From assembly GCA_021613335.1 (NCBI GenBank), contig JAJTWR010000257.1, positions 717,501 through 781,500 of the forward strand: a stretch of DNA of 64,000 nt. Reading direction: 5' to 3'. Every line of letters starts with the position of its first letter. Positions within the stretch are counted from its first letter, which is position 1. The notes beneath the pieces are model-generated. The model saw nothing but the letters and a program-made list of their open reading frames with translations, was not told the DNA's origin and made no database searches. The position numbers and the translations under genes were made by a program. This DNA is from Whitmania pigra. Its lineage: Eukaryota; Annelida; Clitellata; Hirudinida; Haemopidae. This document shows, piece by piece, positions 11,848-26,100 of this stretch.

Positions 11848-13901
11848 TTAGGCAATACTTGTTCCTCGACTTATTGAGCTCCTTCCTTCTGAAAATTTAG
11901 GAAAAATATTTTCTTGTTTAACGAACCTTCAAATTCTTATCGCGTTAACAATTTTCTTACCCAGCGAAAGGAATTGCACTCTTTCTCCAAAAACCATCAT
12001 TAATACTGGCAAAATACAATCAATTGATTAAGGAAATTATTAGTAAATTTAGAAAAATGTTAATGTAAATATTTCATTGTTGGAAATATTTAAATATTTT
12101 TAATTTCATTTCAGCTTACAAATATTTTAGAGAAAATAATAATTTTAAATTTCCAATTAAGTATAAGAAACACGATCATACAAACGATAAACGAGATTAT
12201 CAGGAATCCAAAGAGATTCAAAGCGATGAATAACCTACCTATTGAAATATCAACACATCTGCTATTCGTTGAGAGAAAAGGTTAATGGTGACCAATGAGA
12301 TAATAATACAAAATATAAAAATAGATAACATTAAATATAGAAAAACTAAAAAAACATTATTAAGAATTCTTAGAAACATCTATCAACATTTCAAGTATCA
12401 AGTTTCTTTCTCATATTTCAATCCATCCTAATAATTCAATTTTCCAAATTTGTTTTATCATCCTGATTATCTCATCCGTTTTCAGATGTGAATTTTATGC
12501 CTGATATTACTCCATTTACAGTCTTACCATTTATTTTAGAATTGCAACAGCTTTTTAACATTATTATTATTAAACTTATACATATGCATTATATATTTAT
12601 TTTATTACAAAACAACTCGCAATAATGAGCTCACTCCAAGCAAATGTTGGCTTGTTACCTGCAGAAAAAATGTTAAATTAATTTCAAGTAGAGTATTTAC
12701 TGCAATGGCTCACTGTTGCATTCATTAAAAACATAAATGTTTCAATTATCCAAAAAAAAGCGGCATTTTATTTATCTTCCTAAATATGGATATACTCCGT
12801 GATTAATGCCCAGATTAAAGTAAAATTAGAATTTAAACGAAGATTTAGAACATTTAAACAAAGTTCATTGAAATGTATTCCGTCCATTTACCCTCATAAT
12901 TTCCAATACATCTCTCAATGTTTTTGTTTGATCTGTTAACGATATGATGAGATCCTCCTCCATAATCAAAGAGCTTTGAAAAATCGTAAGGATAAAAGTT
13001 TAGCGTGCAACCAACAAGACGATAGAAATTAACAGGTTCCCAGTCGACTGATGAACATTCGGGAACTATCTCGCAATGACTTTTGCAACCATCTAATGTC
13101 GGAGTTTCTTGCAGTCTGCTTTTAGTTCCGCTAAGATGAAATCTATAAATATCTCTCCATCGACCACGGCATTCTGTTGCAATTGATTAAATAGAAAAAA
13201 CTATTTGTTGTTGTTAATTGGACAAATGCTTTTGTTGAAAAATATGGTCGAAAGCGTTGTCAAAATAAATTGCACGTCGCAAAATTTTGTTCTAATCTGG
13301 AAATCAAACTTAAACTTTTTAATGTTGTAAAAACTACTTTAATATAAATCATCAACAAAAGTAACCTGTAACACAGACAATTTCATAAGCAGAATCAGAG
13401 TCGCTTCTGCTGTAGACTAAGATGTCGTTTACTTTTGAGATTTCACGAATGCCATCAATTTGTACTGAATTATAAACAATGAGAAAATAATATGACATTT
13501 TAGAATTGTTTAAACGTTGTCGTTTACTTTTAAGTTTATAATTTAGCTTATAATTTTATAAGCAATAAGAAAATAATATGACATTTTAAAATTGTTTAAA
13601 CTAGCCACTAACTTTGTTTTCCATTGCTCCAAAACCAATTATTATTAACATCCTTTTTTGCGTTTAGAATGACGTTGGAGATGGAGTAGTTCTTAATATA
13701 TTCATCTAACACTTCTTTAATGCCTATGAAATCTAGTTCGACGGGCCAACTGTGTTTCTTAATGTTATTGCATTTAGCATGAGCTTCTGTCAAATTGGTG
13801 GCATAGCCTTCAGAGAACAGACAAAATGTTGCATAAGGACCGCACCAAGCATGGTATACTTCAAACTCTGGGTAAAATATCATCGTCACCAAGCCCCCCA
13901 T
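11848..13901 (-). CDS. Receptor copy E: CTLD-like + PAN-like type I membrane protein, 278 aa
   Basis: Exons: 13613-13901, 13366-13464, 12892-13173, 12635-12658, 12182-12238, 11961-12005, 11848-11888, totalling 837 nt. Domains run as in copy B: lectin-like (FCLFSEGYATNLTEAHAKC, WFWSNG, YEIVC), PAN-like (CKSHCE, CSSVDWEP, GSHHIVNRS), microexon (GKQPTFAW), membrane helix (FGFLIISFIVLLMM), juxtamembrane GERVQFLSLG, and a Ser-rich tail ending SIA. All six introns have GT-AG borders. Compared with its sister C, exon 3 differs in 16 amino-acid-changing and 5 silent codons of 94, while the central CKSHCEIVPECSSVDW stretch is unchanged in protein. This pattern suggests surface diversification. Confidence 0.83.
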
Positions 13902-14145
13902 TTCGTGGCAATGATCTTCGAGTTTGATACTTCTTTAGCGATTTTAGGTCTTATTGAATTTCTTTGAACATATAGGAAATTTAGTTGCGTCGCATTAAAA
14001 CTCGACTTATTCAAAATTCAGAATATCCGTATATCAGAATAACTCTACAAATATTAACTAGTTTACTATCATACCTCAAATTAAAATCAGTGTTTCTTAT
14101 GGGTTAGTTATTATTGTTTTTATGCAAATCTAAATTTGTTTTGCG

Positions 14146-14162
14146 AATGATGTCACAACAGA
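14146..14162 (-). promoter_or_regulatory. CRE-like element upstream of copy E
   Basis: Gene-strand TCTGTTGTGACATCATT, about 245 bp from the start codon. Confidence 0.4.
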
Positions 14163-14779
14163 TCAATAAATTTTTTCCAATAATTTTTTTTGATCATTCG
14201 ATTTTAATTATTACTTGATTTAGCTATTCATTTTACTACAACTTGTTTTTAAATATTATGATAAAATAACATCGCGTATTGATAATATTTGCTCCGTAGA
14301 ACATATATTCTCTTTAGGAGACTAATTAATGAAATGAATTTTTTTTTATATCTACAGTGCTATTAATGTGCGTTTGAAACGGCGGCAATTGCTTTACCAC
14401 ATCCGGCCCACCCTCAGAAATTTTGGGCCCCTATTGCAATCCTATCTGGTAATGGAACAGCAAAACAGTCCTTAAAATATGGGCGGATCCTAAAAATTGC
14501 TGACCATTGCACATTTGAACCTACCTTGACAATCCGTTCTCGCTTACTAGCCAAACAAGCAATTGTCTAGAATGGATGATTGGATGACAAGTTCAATCCA
14601 AGAAAGAGCGATCATTAGGAGTTTTATCCAATTCTGTAACTCGATGTCATTGAATGACTTTCTTTGAAGACTTATGCCAACAATACGATACATCGTCATC
14701 AGTAATCTCAATTAAATTGTGATATTGATGTAATTTCCTAACAAGTCATTGACCGATTTGTGTTCTTGAATTGAAACAA

Positions 14780-15310
14780 ATTTTTGCTTGACTCCTGCAA
14801 TGTTGTGCCATTGATATTCTAATATTTATTGAATTGTGATTATGTGGCAATAAACAATTAAATTAAGAAATAATATTTGTTGACGATAAGAGTTGATTCA
14901 TTATAATCTAGGTTTTTCTGGGATGTTTTTCAAAATATCCACTGACAACGCTCGTTTATGATGTTTCAGTTGATAAGGTCCTCGGATAATACTTGATGCT
15001 TGACTCATTGAATTCCTTCCTTCTGAAAATTTAAGATTTCTATTTTTTTATTTAAAGAATCTTCAAATTCTTATGGCTTTAACAATTTTCTTCCCCATCG
15101 AAAGGATTTGTATTCCTTTTCCGAAAATCATCACTAACTGGCAAAATACAATCAGTTGTTTAAGAAAATTATTATTAAACTTAGAAAACGTTAATATAAG
15201 TATTTTTTATTTTCTTGAAATTATTAAAATATTTTAATTTTTATTTCAATTGAGTCAAAGCGTTGCATTGAGCCAAAAACTGACTATATTATGATTTTTA
15301 TGTTTGTTCT
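14780..15310 (-). pseudogene. Relic of an eighth receptor copy (exons 6-7 and flanks only)
   Basis: On the gene strand the order is: a segment at about 15,250-15,310 resembling the 5' flank of copy G at 22,255-22,335 (shared TATTATGATTTTTA and CTAAATGCAAAATT); an exon-6 equivalent ending at 15,137 and about two bases shorter at its 5' edge; an exon-7 equivalent starting at 15,022; and an AATAAA-containing 3' region near 14,820. The exon-6 donor reads GG instead of GT, and exon 7 lacks the usual stop. Exons 1-5 are absent. Confidence 0.55.
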
Positions 15311-15561
15311 AAATGCAAAATTAATTAATTGAAACAAACAATAAATTGAAATAAAATTGTGTTTGACTCCTGCAACGTTGTGCCATTGATAATCTAGTGT
15401 TTTGTCATTTGTGAATTCATGGCGATAAACATAAATATACTAATTAAAAAATAATTTTTATTGACAGTAAAAGTTGTTTTATTATAATTTGGGTATTTCT
15501 GGGTTTTTTTCAAAATGTCCCCTGGCAACATTGATTTAAGTTGTTTCAGTTGATGTTGTCC

Positions 15562-18500
15562 TCAGGCAATACTTATTTCTTGAGTTACTGAGCTTCTTGT
15601 TTCTGAAATATATATATATATATTCTAAGAAATATATTTTCTTATTTAACAAACCTCCAAATTCTTATTGACAATTTTCGAATTTGCCTACCCTTCGCAA
15701 GGAATTGTACCTCTTCTCCGAGACTCATCATTAATACTGGCAAAATACAATCAATTTATTAAGGAAATTAGTATTAAATTTAGAAAATTGTCATTTCTTA
15801 TTTTGTTTGAATTATTAAAATATTTTTATTTTCATTTCAATTCCTAAATATTTTGTAACTAAGTAATATTTTAAAATAGTCCCTGATAACGCTTAAGAAA
15901 CACAATCAAAACACATACAAACGTAGATGAGTGTCAGCACTCCAAGAAAATTCAAAAGGAAGAATAGCAGACCTATTAAAATATCAATATATCAATATGC
16001 TATTAAAATATCAATATATCAATATGCTATTAAAATATCAATATTTCAATATGCTATTATAATATCAATATTTCAATGTGCTATTAACGTTTCGTAAAGG
16101 GCTAGAAAAGATTCAATAGTAAAAATAAAGTAAAATAGTATTAATTGCAAAAATCTTTCAACTTTTTTTTTACTCTGTCGCATATCTATGGCAATCGAGT
16201 TAAATTCACTTTTTAATATTGCATATCGGTAGACGTTATCCTTACCTAACTTCTTCCAAATAGAAACTCTCCGTGTGCCAAAATAATTAGTGTGTTCAAT
16301 TTCCTGAAACTTTTCTATCAATCCTTACAATCCATTAGTACAATTAATTATTATGATTTTGAAAAACTGCTGAATTAAGAGGCCTGCCACGCCCGATATA
16401 TCGTTGAAATCCTCTGCGACAGAGGTTCTTAACCTGTGGGTCGCGACCCCATAGTTTTTTTTTCACTGGTCGCCTAAGACACTAAGAATTCAATAATTTT
16501 CTAACATTTTATAAATACATATTTGATAAAATTATGTCTTTAACCTTATATATAAGTTTGGTTAAGGTACTTTTTTAGTACAAACCATTTTATGTATCTC
16601 CCGTCAAGTATCCATTCCTTTTTTAGGACGACAGTTTAACAGTTCGATGTGATTGTGTCGAAATACGTTAGATAATAATAAAGCTTGTCAAAGTTCCTCG
16701 AGGAAAATATATGTTGAATCAGAGAAAAAAGGAAATGGAATGACATGTTCTTTCAAATTACACTCTGTCCATTATTTCCAATTTTTAGAAGTCAAAGGCA
16801 TAACAGCCAAAACGAAGTTAACTAAGTGAAAGCTAGCCCAATCCGTTTTATTGATGGGGATCGCCAGAGCATAGCGAGTGTTGCTCTAAGAAACTGATTG
16901 GCCTTGCTCCTTTACTCCATCTGTCAGATGACATTTTTAATCTATTCTAATAATTCAACTTTCCCAAATTTGTTTTATTACCCTGGTTATCTCATCCATT
17001 TTCAGCTTTAAATTGTATGCTTGATATTTCTAATTATACGGTTTCACCAAGGTTTAATAAAGTTTCAAAATTGCTCTTACTCTTCTATTATTATTATTAA
17101 TATTATTATTTTTATTTATTATTATTTTTATTGTTATAAATTTGTTATTATTGCATATTTATATATATATATGTATATCTATATATTTATATAAATATAT
17201 GCTTTTTTAAACATCAGTTGACGATAATGATGATAGTGATGACAATAATAATAATAATATCAATAATATTAATAACATAATAATAAAATAATAGTATTTT
17301 TAAACAGGTGTTCTTTACACATTATACATGTGTGTGTTTGTGTGTGGAGCAACCAGCAAATATTATTAGAGTACATCAGAATTTTGCTTGACCTTTTTTT
17401 TTACATTACGAACGAATTTGGGGTGGAAACATGGAATTTTAAAAACAATAACTTTGAATGGCATTCTAATATATTTATATATATATATATATATATTAAT
17501 ATTTATTTATTTATTTATATATTTTTAATGTCTTTATTAATTTATTTATTTTATTATAAAAAAACTCATAATGATGCGCTCACTCCAATTAAATGTTGGC
17601 TTTTTACCTGTAGAAGAAATGTTAAATTTATTTCAAAGTTTTTTGAAATAGCATTACCATTGAATGAAAAATTAATTTGTAAATAATTTTGAAACATATA
17701 TCAAAACGGTACGCTTAATTATTGTTGAGTAATTCGTTTTTTCATGAAATTCGGAAAATTTATACATCTTAGTTTTATGAAGGTGCTAAATTTTTTAAAG
17801 ATTAAATGATTCTTATATGTGTAAGGCATTGATTTCAAACATAATTATGCCAATTTTAAAAAGAAGCAGCATTTCGCTTATCATCCCAAATAAGGATCCA
17901 CTCTGTGATTAATTATTAATTAATTAATTTTTAAAGTACCCAGTTTAAATTAGAATCTAAATTTTCAACGTTCATTGAAATGTAATCTGTCCATTTACCG
18001 TCGTAATCTCCAATGCACGATTGAACAGTCTTGTTTGATCGGTCAATGACATAATGAGACCCTCTGGGTTCCTCATAGAAGTTTGAAATATTGTAAGGAT
18101 AAAAGTTCTGTTTGCAACCAATGCCAAAGATAATAGACCTAGTTTCAAAGTCAACTGATGAACAATTGGGAAACTCCTCACAGTCTCGTTTGCAATTTTC
18201 TAATGACGAAAAAGATCGCATTCTGTGATCAGTATCTCGAAGGTGAACATTATCTAACATGGTCCAATCAGCATGGCATTCTGTTACAATTGATTGGATA
18301 AAGAAATGTATTGTATTGTTTATTAATAAATTGTTATTAAGATGGTTGCTCTAGATTTTGTTAATTGAACCCATGTGACAATTTTTCTGGTAACGAAACA
18401 CTTGGTCAAAAACGTTTACATACTGTATTGCATGTCCCAATATAATTTGTTTTCTGGAGCTCAAAGTTGAAATTTTTAATGCTTCAAAAATTGAACGTTC

Positions 18501-18980
18501 ACTTAAATATAAGTAAACAGCAAAAATAACCTGTAGTACAGACAACTGCGTAATCAGAAACAGAGTCATCTCTGTTGAAGACTAAGTTGTCGTCTCCTCT
18601 TGAGATGTAATAATAATCAAACTGCACTAAAGAATAAGCAATTGAAAGTTAATATTACCTTTTTAAATCTTTTAAATCAGCCACTAACCTCCCTCTCCAC
18701 TGCTCCAGAACCAATTATCGTTATCATCCTTTTCAGAGTTCAGAATGACATTGGAGATGGAATAGTTCGTGACATATTCATTCAACACTACTTCCACTTC
18801 TGCTTGATCTATTTCGACGGGCCAACTGTGTCTCTTAATTTCATTGCATTTAGCGTGAGCTTCTGTCAAATTGGTTACGCGGCCTTCTGAGAAGAGACAA
18901 AATCTTAAATAAGGACCACACCAAGCATGATATACTTCAGTCGGCTCTATGTAAAACATCATCGTCACGAAGCCGCCCAT
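15562..18980 (-). CDS. Receptor copy F: CTLD-like + PAN-like type I membrane protein, 277 aa
   Basis: Exons: 18689-18980, 18531-18626, 17999-18280, 17584-17607, 15919-15972, 15692-15736, 15562-15602, totalling 834 nt. Domains: lectin-like (EVYHAWC, FCLFSEGRVTNLTEAHAKC, WFWSSG, YAVVC), PAN-like (CKRDCEEFPNCSSVDFE, SHYVIDRS), microexon (GKKPTFNW), helix LLFFLLNFLGVLTLIYV continuing LLMM, then SLGEEVQFLAKG and a Ser/Thr tail ending SIA. It is the intact partner of broken copy D. Its intron 4 has grown to 1.6 kb (0.31 kb in D) by a 27-bp tandem repeat next to the exon-5 acceptor and by transposon debris, including a hAT-like terminus at 16,420. Splicing over that intron is the least certain step. 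Confidence 0.8.
15973..16080. repeat. 27-bp tandem repeat, four units, abutting the exon-5 acceptor of copy F
   Basis: Units at 15973-15999, 16000-16026, 16027-16053 and 16054-16080, nearly identical. Each unit's gene-strand end reads AATAG, so the acceptor itself is part of the repeat. Confidence 0.85.
16420..16600. mobile_element. hAT (Charlie-like) element terminus
   Basis: Begins CAGAGGTTCTTAACCTGTGG followed by GTCGCGACCCC, closely like the inverted terminus of Charlie-type hAT transposons. The opposite terminus and an 8-bp target duplication were not found, so the right border is a guess. Confidence 0.45.
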
Positions 18981-19477
18981 TTCGTGGTAATGATCTTTGA
19001 GTTTGGCGCTTCTTTCACTTTTTAAGATCTTTTAAACTAAATGGAAATGAGGTATTTGCAATCGTACAAATATTAACTAGTTTGTAAACATAAAGCAAAT
19101 TAAAACCCGTGTATTTATGGCTAGTTTAGTATTGTTTTTATTTACATTTACATTCGTTTTTGCGATTGATGTCACAACAGAGCGAAAGATTTTGTATTCC
19201 AATAATTAATCGTAGTTATTTGATTTTAATTAACAATAGTTAAAACTGCAACTTCCAAGAAAGCGTTTTAAAATTTAAAAAATTATTTATTTAAATTTAA
19301 ATTTTCAGATTTCTCTTTCGTGAATGTAATCCGTAATTCATTGTTCATTCATTCGTTTAATATCCGATGTAAAAAAAAGATGCTAATATTAGAAAGTTTT
19401 GGGTATTTTTACTGTTTGATTTCGAAATAGATTCTCAATAAAGTCGACTGATTTCGACGTTCCTGTTAATGGCGTTT
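18981..19477. other. Spacer between copies F and G
   Basis: Leader of copy F, its CRE-like element, and the 3' flank of copy G. No coding sequence. Confidence 0.5.
19165..19181 (-). promoter_or_regulatory. CRE-like element upstream of copy F
   Basis: Gene-strand TCTGTTGTGACATCAAT, about 185 bp from the start, with the same GAGCGAAAGATTTTG flank as copy D. Confidence 0.4.
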
Positions 19478-22016
<2,539 letters not shown>

Positions 22017-23108
22017 TTTTCAAAAACTTTCGTTTTATTTTGCCATTTCACTTTCCATTTCAACATAGGTGCCGTGGAATCAAAGTTGTCGGAACCGAAA
22101 CTCAAGGTCAACCGGGATGGGTCATGCGAAATAATATTAATAATATTAAATATCATCTGCAGTTTTTTGTGTGTTATTATTGTGGTTTGTTTTTTATCGT
22201 GACGCCACGAAAGACCCATGATATTGAGACTTTATGCGAATGTTGTTGAAATGTTAAAGCGTTTGTTGAAACACGTTGAGTAAGAAACTGACGGTATTAT
22301 GATTTTTACATTTAGACTAAATGCAAAATTTTAAATTATTATAAAAAGAAAATCAACAAATTGTTTGCTTCATCACAACGAGGAGTTTGTCGCTAAATTT
22401 TACAAGGTTAGGAGCATTAAAATAATACATATTTTGGTCATTTTATGGTACAATAACCTCAAAATATTATCAACTCAGTCCATTTTGGATTCGTTATCTC
22501 AATAATAGCGCTGGTTCAAACTGCTGTGAGTTACCCTGTTGACCAAATCTGAATCTGCTTCGTAGAAATCTAACATTAAATTTTATTACTTACATTAATA
22601 TTTATATTTAGAGTGACGTGATAACATATTTGTAATTGCGATAACGATATCAAATGTGGACAGGATAAAACGGCGAGTAAATAAGCCTTCACTTACGCTT
22701 ATCAACTTACAATGCTCATTGTCTCCCTTTATTGATCATTTCGTCGGCGAGAATTTTAGTCGCATGGCGATGGAAGAGGCGGATATTTTGCAGCATTTTC
22801 TTGCGTTTTTCCATTAACTTTCAGACGATTTGGAATATTTTATTCAAGAATTATTATTCACTTAAAAGTCTCATCGCTTGGACACTGCCGACAATAGCGA
22901 CCAATTTCGAATCTTTGCTGCATTTTTTGACATAAAATATTGGAGAAGCGAGGCTTGTTTACCGATTTTGGCGTTTGACGCCATTGGCATTCTGGTTTTG
23001 TCTGGGCGGTTGCGTTGCGTTTTCCGTTGAAGTTGGAGATCTTTCTGGAATTCTTTTTGCTAATTAAATCAAAGGACGGTCTTTGTCGGGAGAAAGTTAA
23101 GAATTAAA
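22017..23108. promoter_or_regulatory. Divergent intergenic region between copy G and the fatty acyl-CoA reductase
   Basis: The only head-to-head interval of the window, about 1.1 kb. The G side carries the leader and a diverged CRE-like element (22,197-22,213). The reductase side is less AT-rich near the start codon. No other coding signal was found. The small frames here are not supported. Confidence 0.45.
22197..22213 (-). promoter_or_regulatory. CRE-like element upstream of copy G (diverged)
   Basis: Plus strand GTGACGCCACGAAAGA sits where the other copies have GATGTCACAACAGA, about 180 bp from the start. Confidence 0.3.
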
Positions 23109-26100
23109 ATGGCGAGCATTGCGGAATTCTATTCCGACCGCACGATTTTTATAACTGGAGTTACCGGCTTCATGGGAAAGGTTCTCTTGGAGAAGCTGTT
23201 GAGGTCGTGTCCTTGTGTGAGCAAGGTCTACGTACTGATAAGACCCAAGAAAGGTCAGGATGTGAAGACGAGACTTTCACAGCTCCTGGAATCGAAGGTA
23301 TGAATTATTAAAACGAGAGAGTAAAATTAGCGACGATGAGGCGGTCAGATGGCGTTGTCAGCGCCGAAATTCTGCAAAATTAGTCAGCTCGGAAATTTTG
23401 CTTCCACTGCTGCCATTATTTAGGGAGCATAAATGAACAAATGTGAAGTTGATGGATCTAATCATGAATCACATTCTTCAGCTCTTTGATGGCACCAGAC
23501 AAAACCAGCCAAACCTTCATGAAAAAGTGGTGGCCGTTGCAGGGGATATTTTCGAGCCGAAGTTGGGCCTGAGCGATGAAGATGAAGAAAAGCTCATGTC
23601 TGAAGTGTCCCTGGTATTCCATTCTGCAGCCACTGTCAGATTTGATGAGCCATTAAAGTAACCATGAATTTATTCTGTTGTAATATGATCAATAATAATG
23701 AATTTTATTCAAACTCTTGCAAGATTTAAAACTCATGGTTGCAAGCCATTTATATATCATGATGATGATGAGTTTCAAAAAATTAATAACATTTTTTCAC
23801 AAGAATTAAAGATTCAAAAAAGTTCTTTCTAACTGATGATTTTAGATTTTGTTGATGTCTCAATGATAAATGTAATTGAGATTTTATGAAAGCAATTGAT
23901 CATTAAAAAAAAATACTATTTCTTATTATTATTTTAATTTTTTTACTAATATTATTCCTTGCAAATCATTTGTTGGAAGAAGTCTTAACTTCTTAATTAA
24001 AGTGTTTATTCTGAAAAGATGTTTGATTGAAAGGCTAATCAAATCTATTAAGGAGTTTTATTTGAATTTATTTTTAGTCTCTTTCAGTAGAAATCAATTT
24101 TTTGTGTGTTCAAATTTGACTTTTTTTTTTAATCATTGCTCACAATTGCATAATCTCTATGCTGATTGATTTTGGATTGAAAATCGCCTGGGTGATTGAA
24201 GCATCTCAATCAAGTTTCGATCAGTCTGTCGATTGTTCTCAATGAACTTCTTTAGACATGTTTGATTGTTATCTTTAAACTGGCAGGTTGTTTCTGATCT
24301 GCATCAAGATGTGTGGTGATTGTGACGTTTATAAATACATGTTTACGTTCTGATTAATGTGTCAAGGATGATGAACAGGAGATATGATTTGATTTCAGCC
24401 AATTTATGACTGACACAGTCACTATGTCATCATATAATGATAATGATATTAATATTAATACATTAATCAATGATGACGATAATAATAATATTAATAATAT
24501 ACTTGCTGATAATAATTATTTATAGATTATAAATGAACACCGAACAACACTGTGAACTGATCTACTACAGAATAAAAATTCTCAATTATGTTATTTCTTG
24601 CCAAATCCATACTTCAATCCAATAGCAACTTTTGGCAACACTTTATTGCTGGATGTTGGCAGTCTTTCAAACAAATTTTGTCCTTGAGACTTTCTGGAAT
24701 AATGATAATATGATGATTTGATGTTACAATGTGATGCAATATTTGACTATATTTATCAGTAGAATGCATCAGGATTTCCTCGTAGCGATGGATGTCATGT
24801 TGTGATTACTATGGGCGAGGTGGGTCGAATTCTGCACTCGCTCGGTTGATTGGTGCTGGCTAATTATTTGTCTGCTTAATGGAGTGATGACTAATTGTAT
24901 GTGATGACTAATTGCATGCCCTTTAAGCATGTTTTGATACGATATGATCATGTTGATTATTTTTTTGTTTTTTTTTTATTACAATTTTGTTATGTTGATA
25001 TATACAATACTTTTGTATGTTACTATTAGTTATTTTATGCTACGAGGTCGTGGCATTTATCGTCATCATAATCATCTGATCGACTTAAGATTTTCTTAGA
25101 ACACGAACCTTCTATGAACATCAAGCAACATAATGTTGTTTTCAAATCATGACAGATTTTCTTATAGTGGTGACAAATAATAATAATAATAATTATAATA
25201 AATGTAACCATGGTAACAACTACAGTTATGGCCATGACCACAGCTCTTGTCTGATTTATAAGAATGAAACAGCCGACTAAACAGAAGCACTTGCTGAACA
25301 TGTCATAATAACTCTCCTTCTCGTTTTATAATTTCTTGACGTCGCGAGTATCGGTTAAACGACAACGACAAACAAAAACAATGACGTACCACAACATCTC
25401 CACGGTACTCGACGATGACGGTACCATGCAAGACACCTGCTACAAATATAATCAATCAGCCCGATCCTATTGGCAGACAATAAAGCCAATCAGACGGATG
25501 AAATGAAACGGAAGAAACGACTTCCGTGTTGTTGCTTTTTTTTGTACCTGGTTTTTCCGTGAATTTGTAATTTCTTGCCTTTCTTTCCATCCAGGCTCTC
25601 GGTCCAGCTGAACGTGATTGGAGTCAACCGCATACTTGACCTTTGCAAGAAGATGACCAAACTGGAGGTGAGTCTTGGTTAAACCACCGGGAGCTGGAAC
25701 ATGCCAGTGGTGATGATGGTTACGATGATAATGATTATGATTTTGCATAGAGCATGTTAATTAATGTCGTTTGAGTAACTAGATGATTTTGAGAGGATGT
25801 CCAATCACGATGTCCTCAATTCTTTGTCTTGTCCTTATCACCTGTCGCTATCGCTGTCTCTAGCGATGAAGATATCACTCGTTTGATAAGTCTCGAATGA
25901 TTTATTATATTATTATTTTTTTCAGTTAGTTCAAATCAAACTGAGGTCTCTACGAGAACAATAATGTAATTCATTGAGGATTTTCTTATGGTAGTTATGG
26001 AAAGCATGGAAAGCCCCAGGTTGAATCTTGTTCCTGCCCACCCACTTGCTCCTACCTCCTTTTTGATTGACTTCTTTTATTTTTTCTTCAAACAACATCT

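Larger units (their letters stand above)
13902..15561. other. Spacer between copies E and F, including a gene relic
   Basis: Leader and CRE-like element of copy E, the 14,360-14,710 block shared with 7,910-8,270, the relic of an extra receptor copy (14,780-15,310), and the 3' flank of copy F. Confidence 0.5.

Noticed and set aside
15973..16080. CRISPR-like array
   Set aside because: Direct tandem repeats without spacers in a eukaryotic intron. It is a minisatellite.
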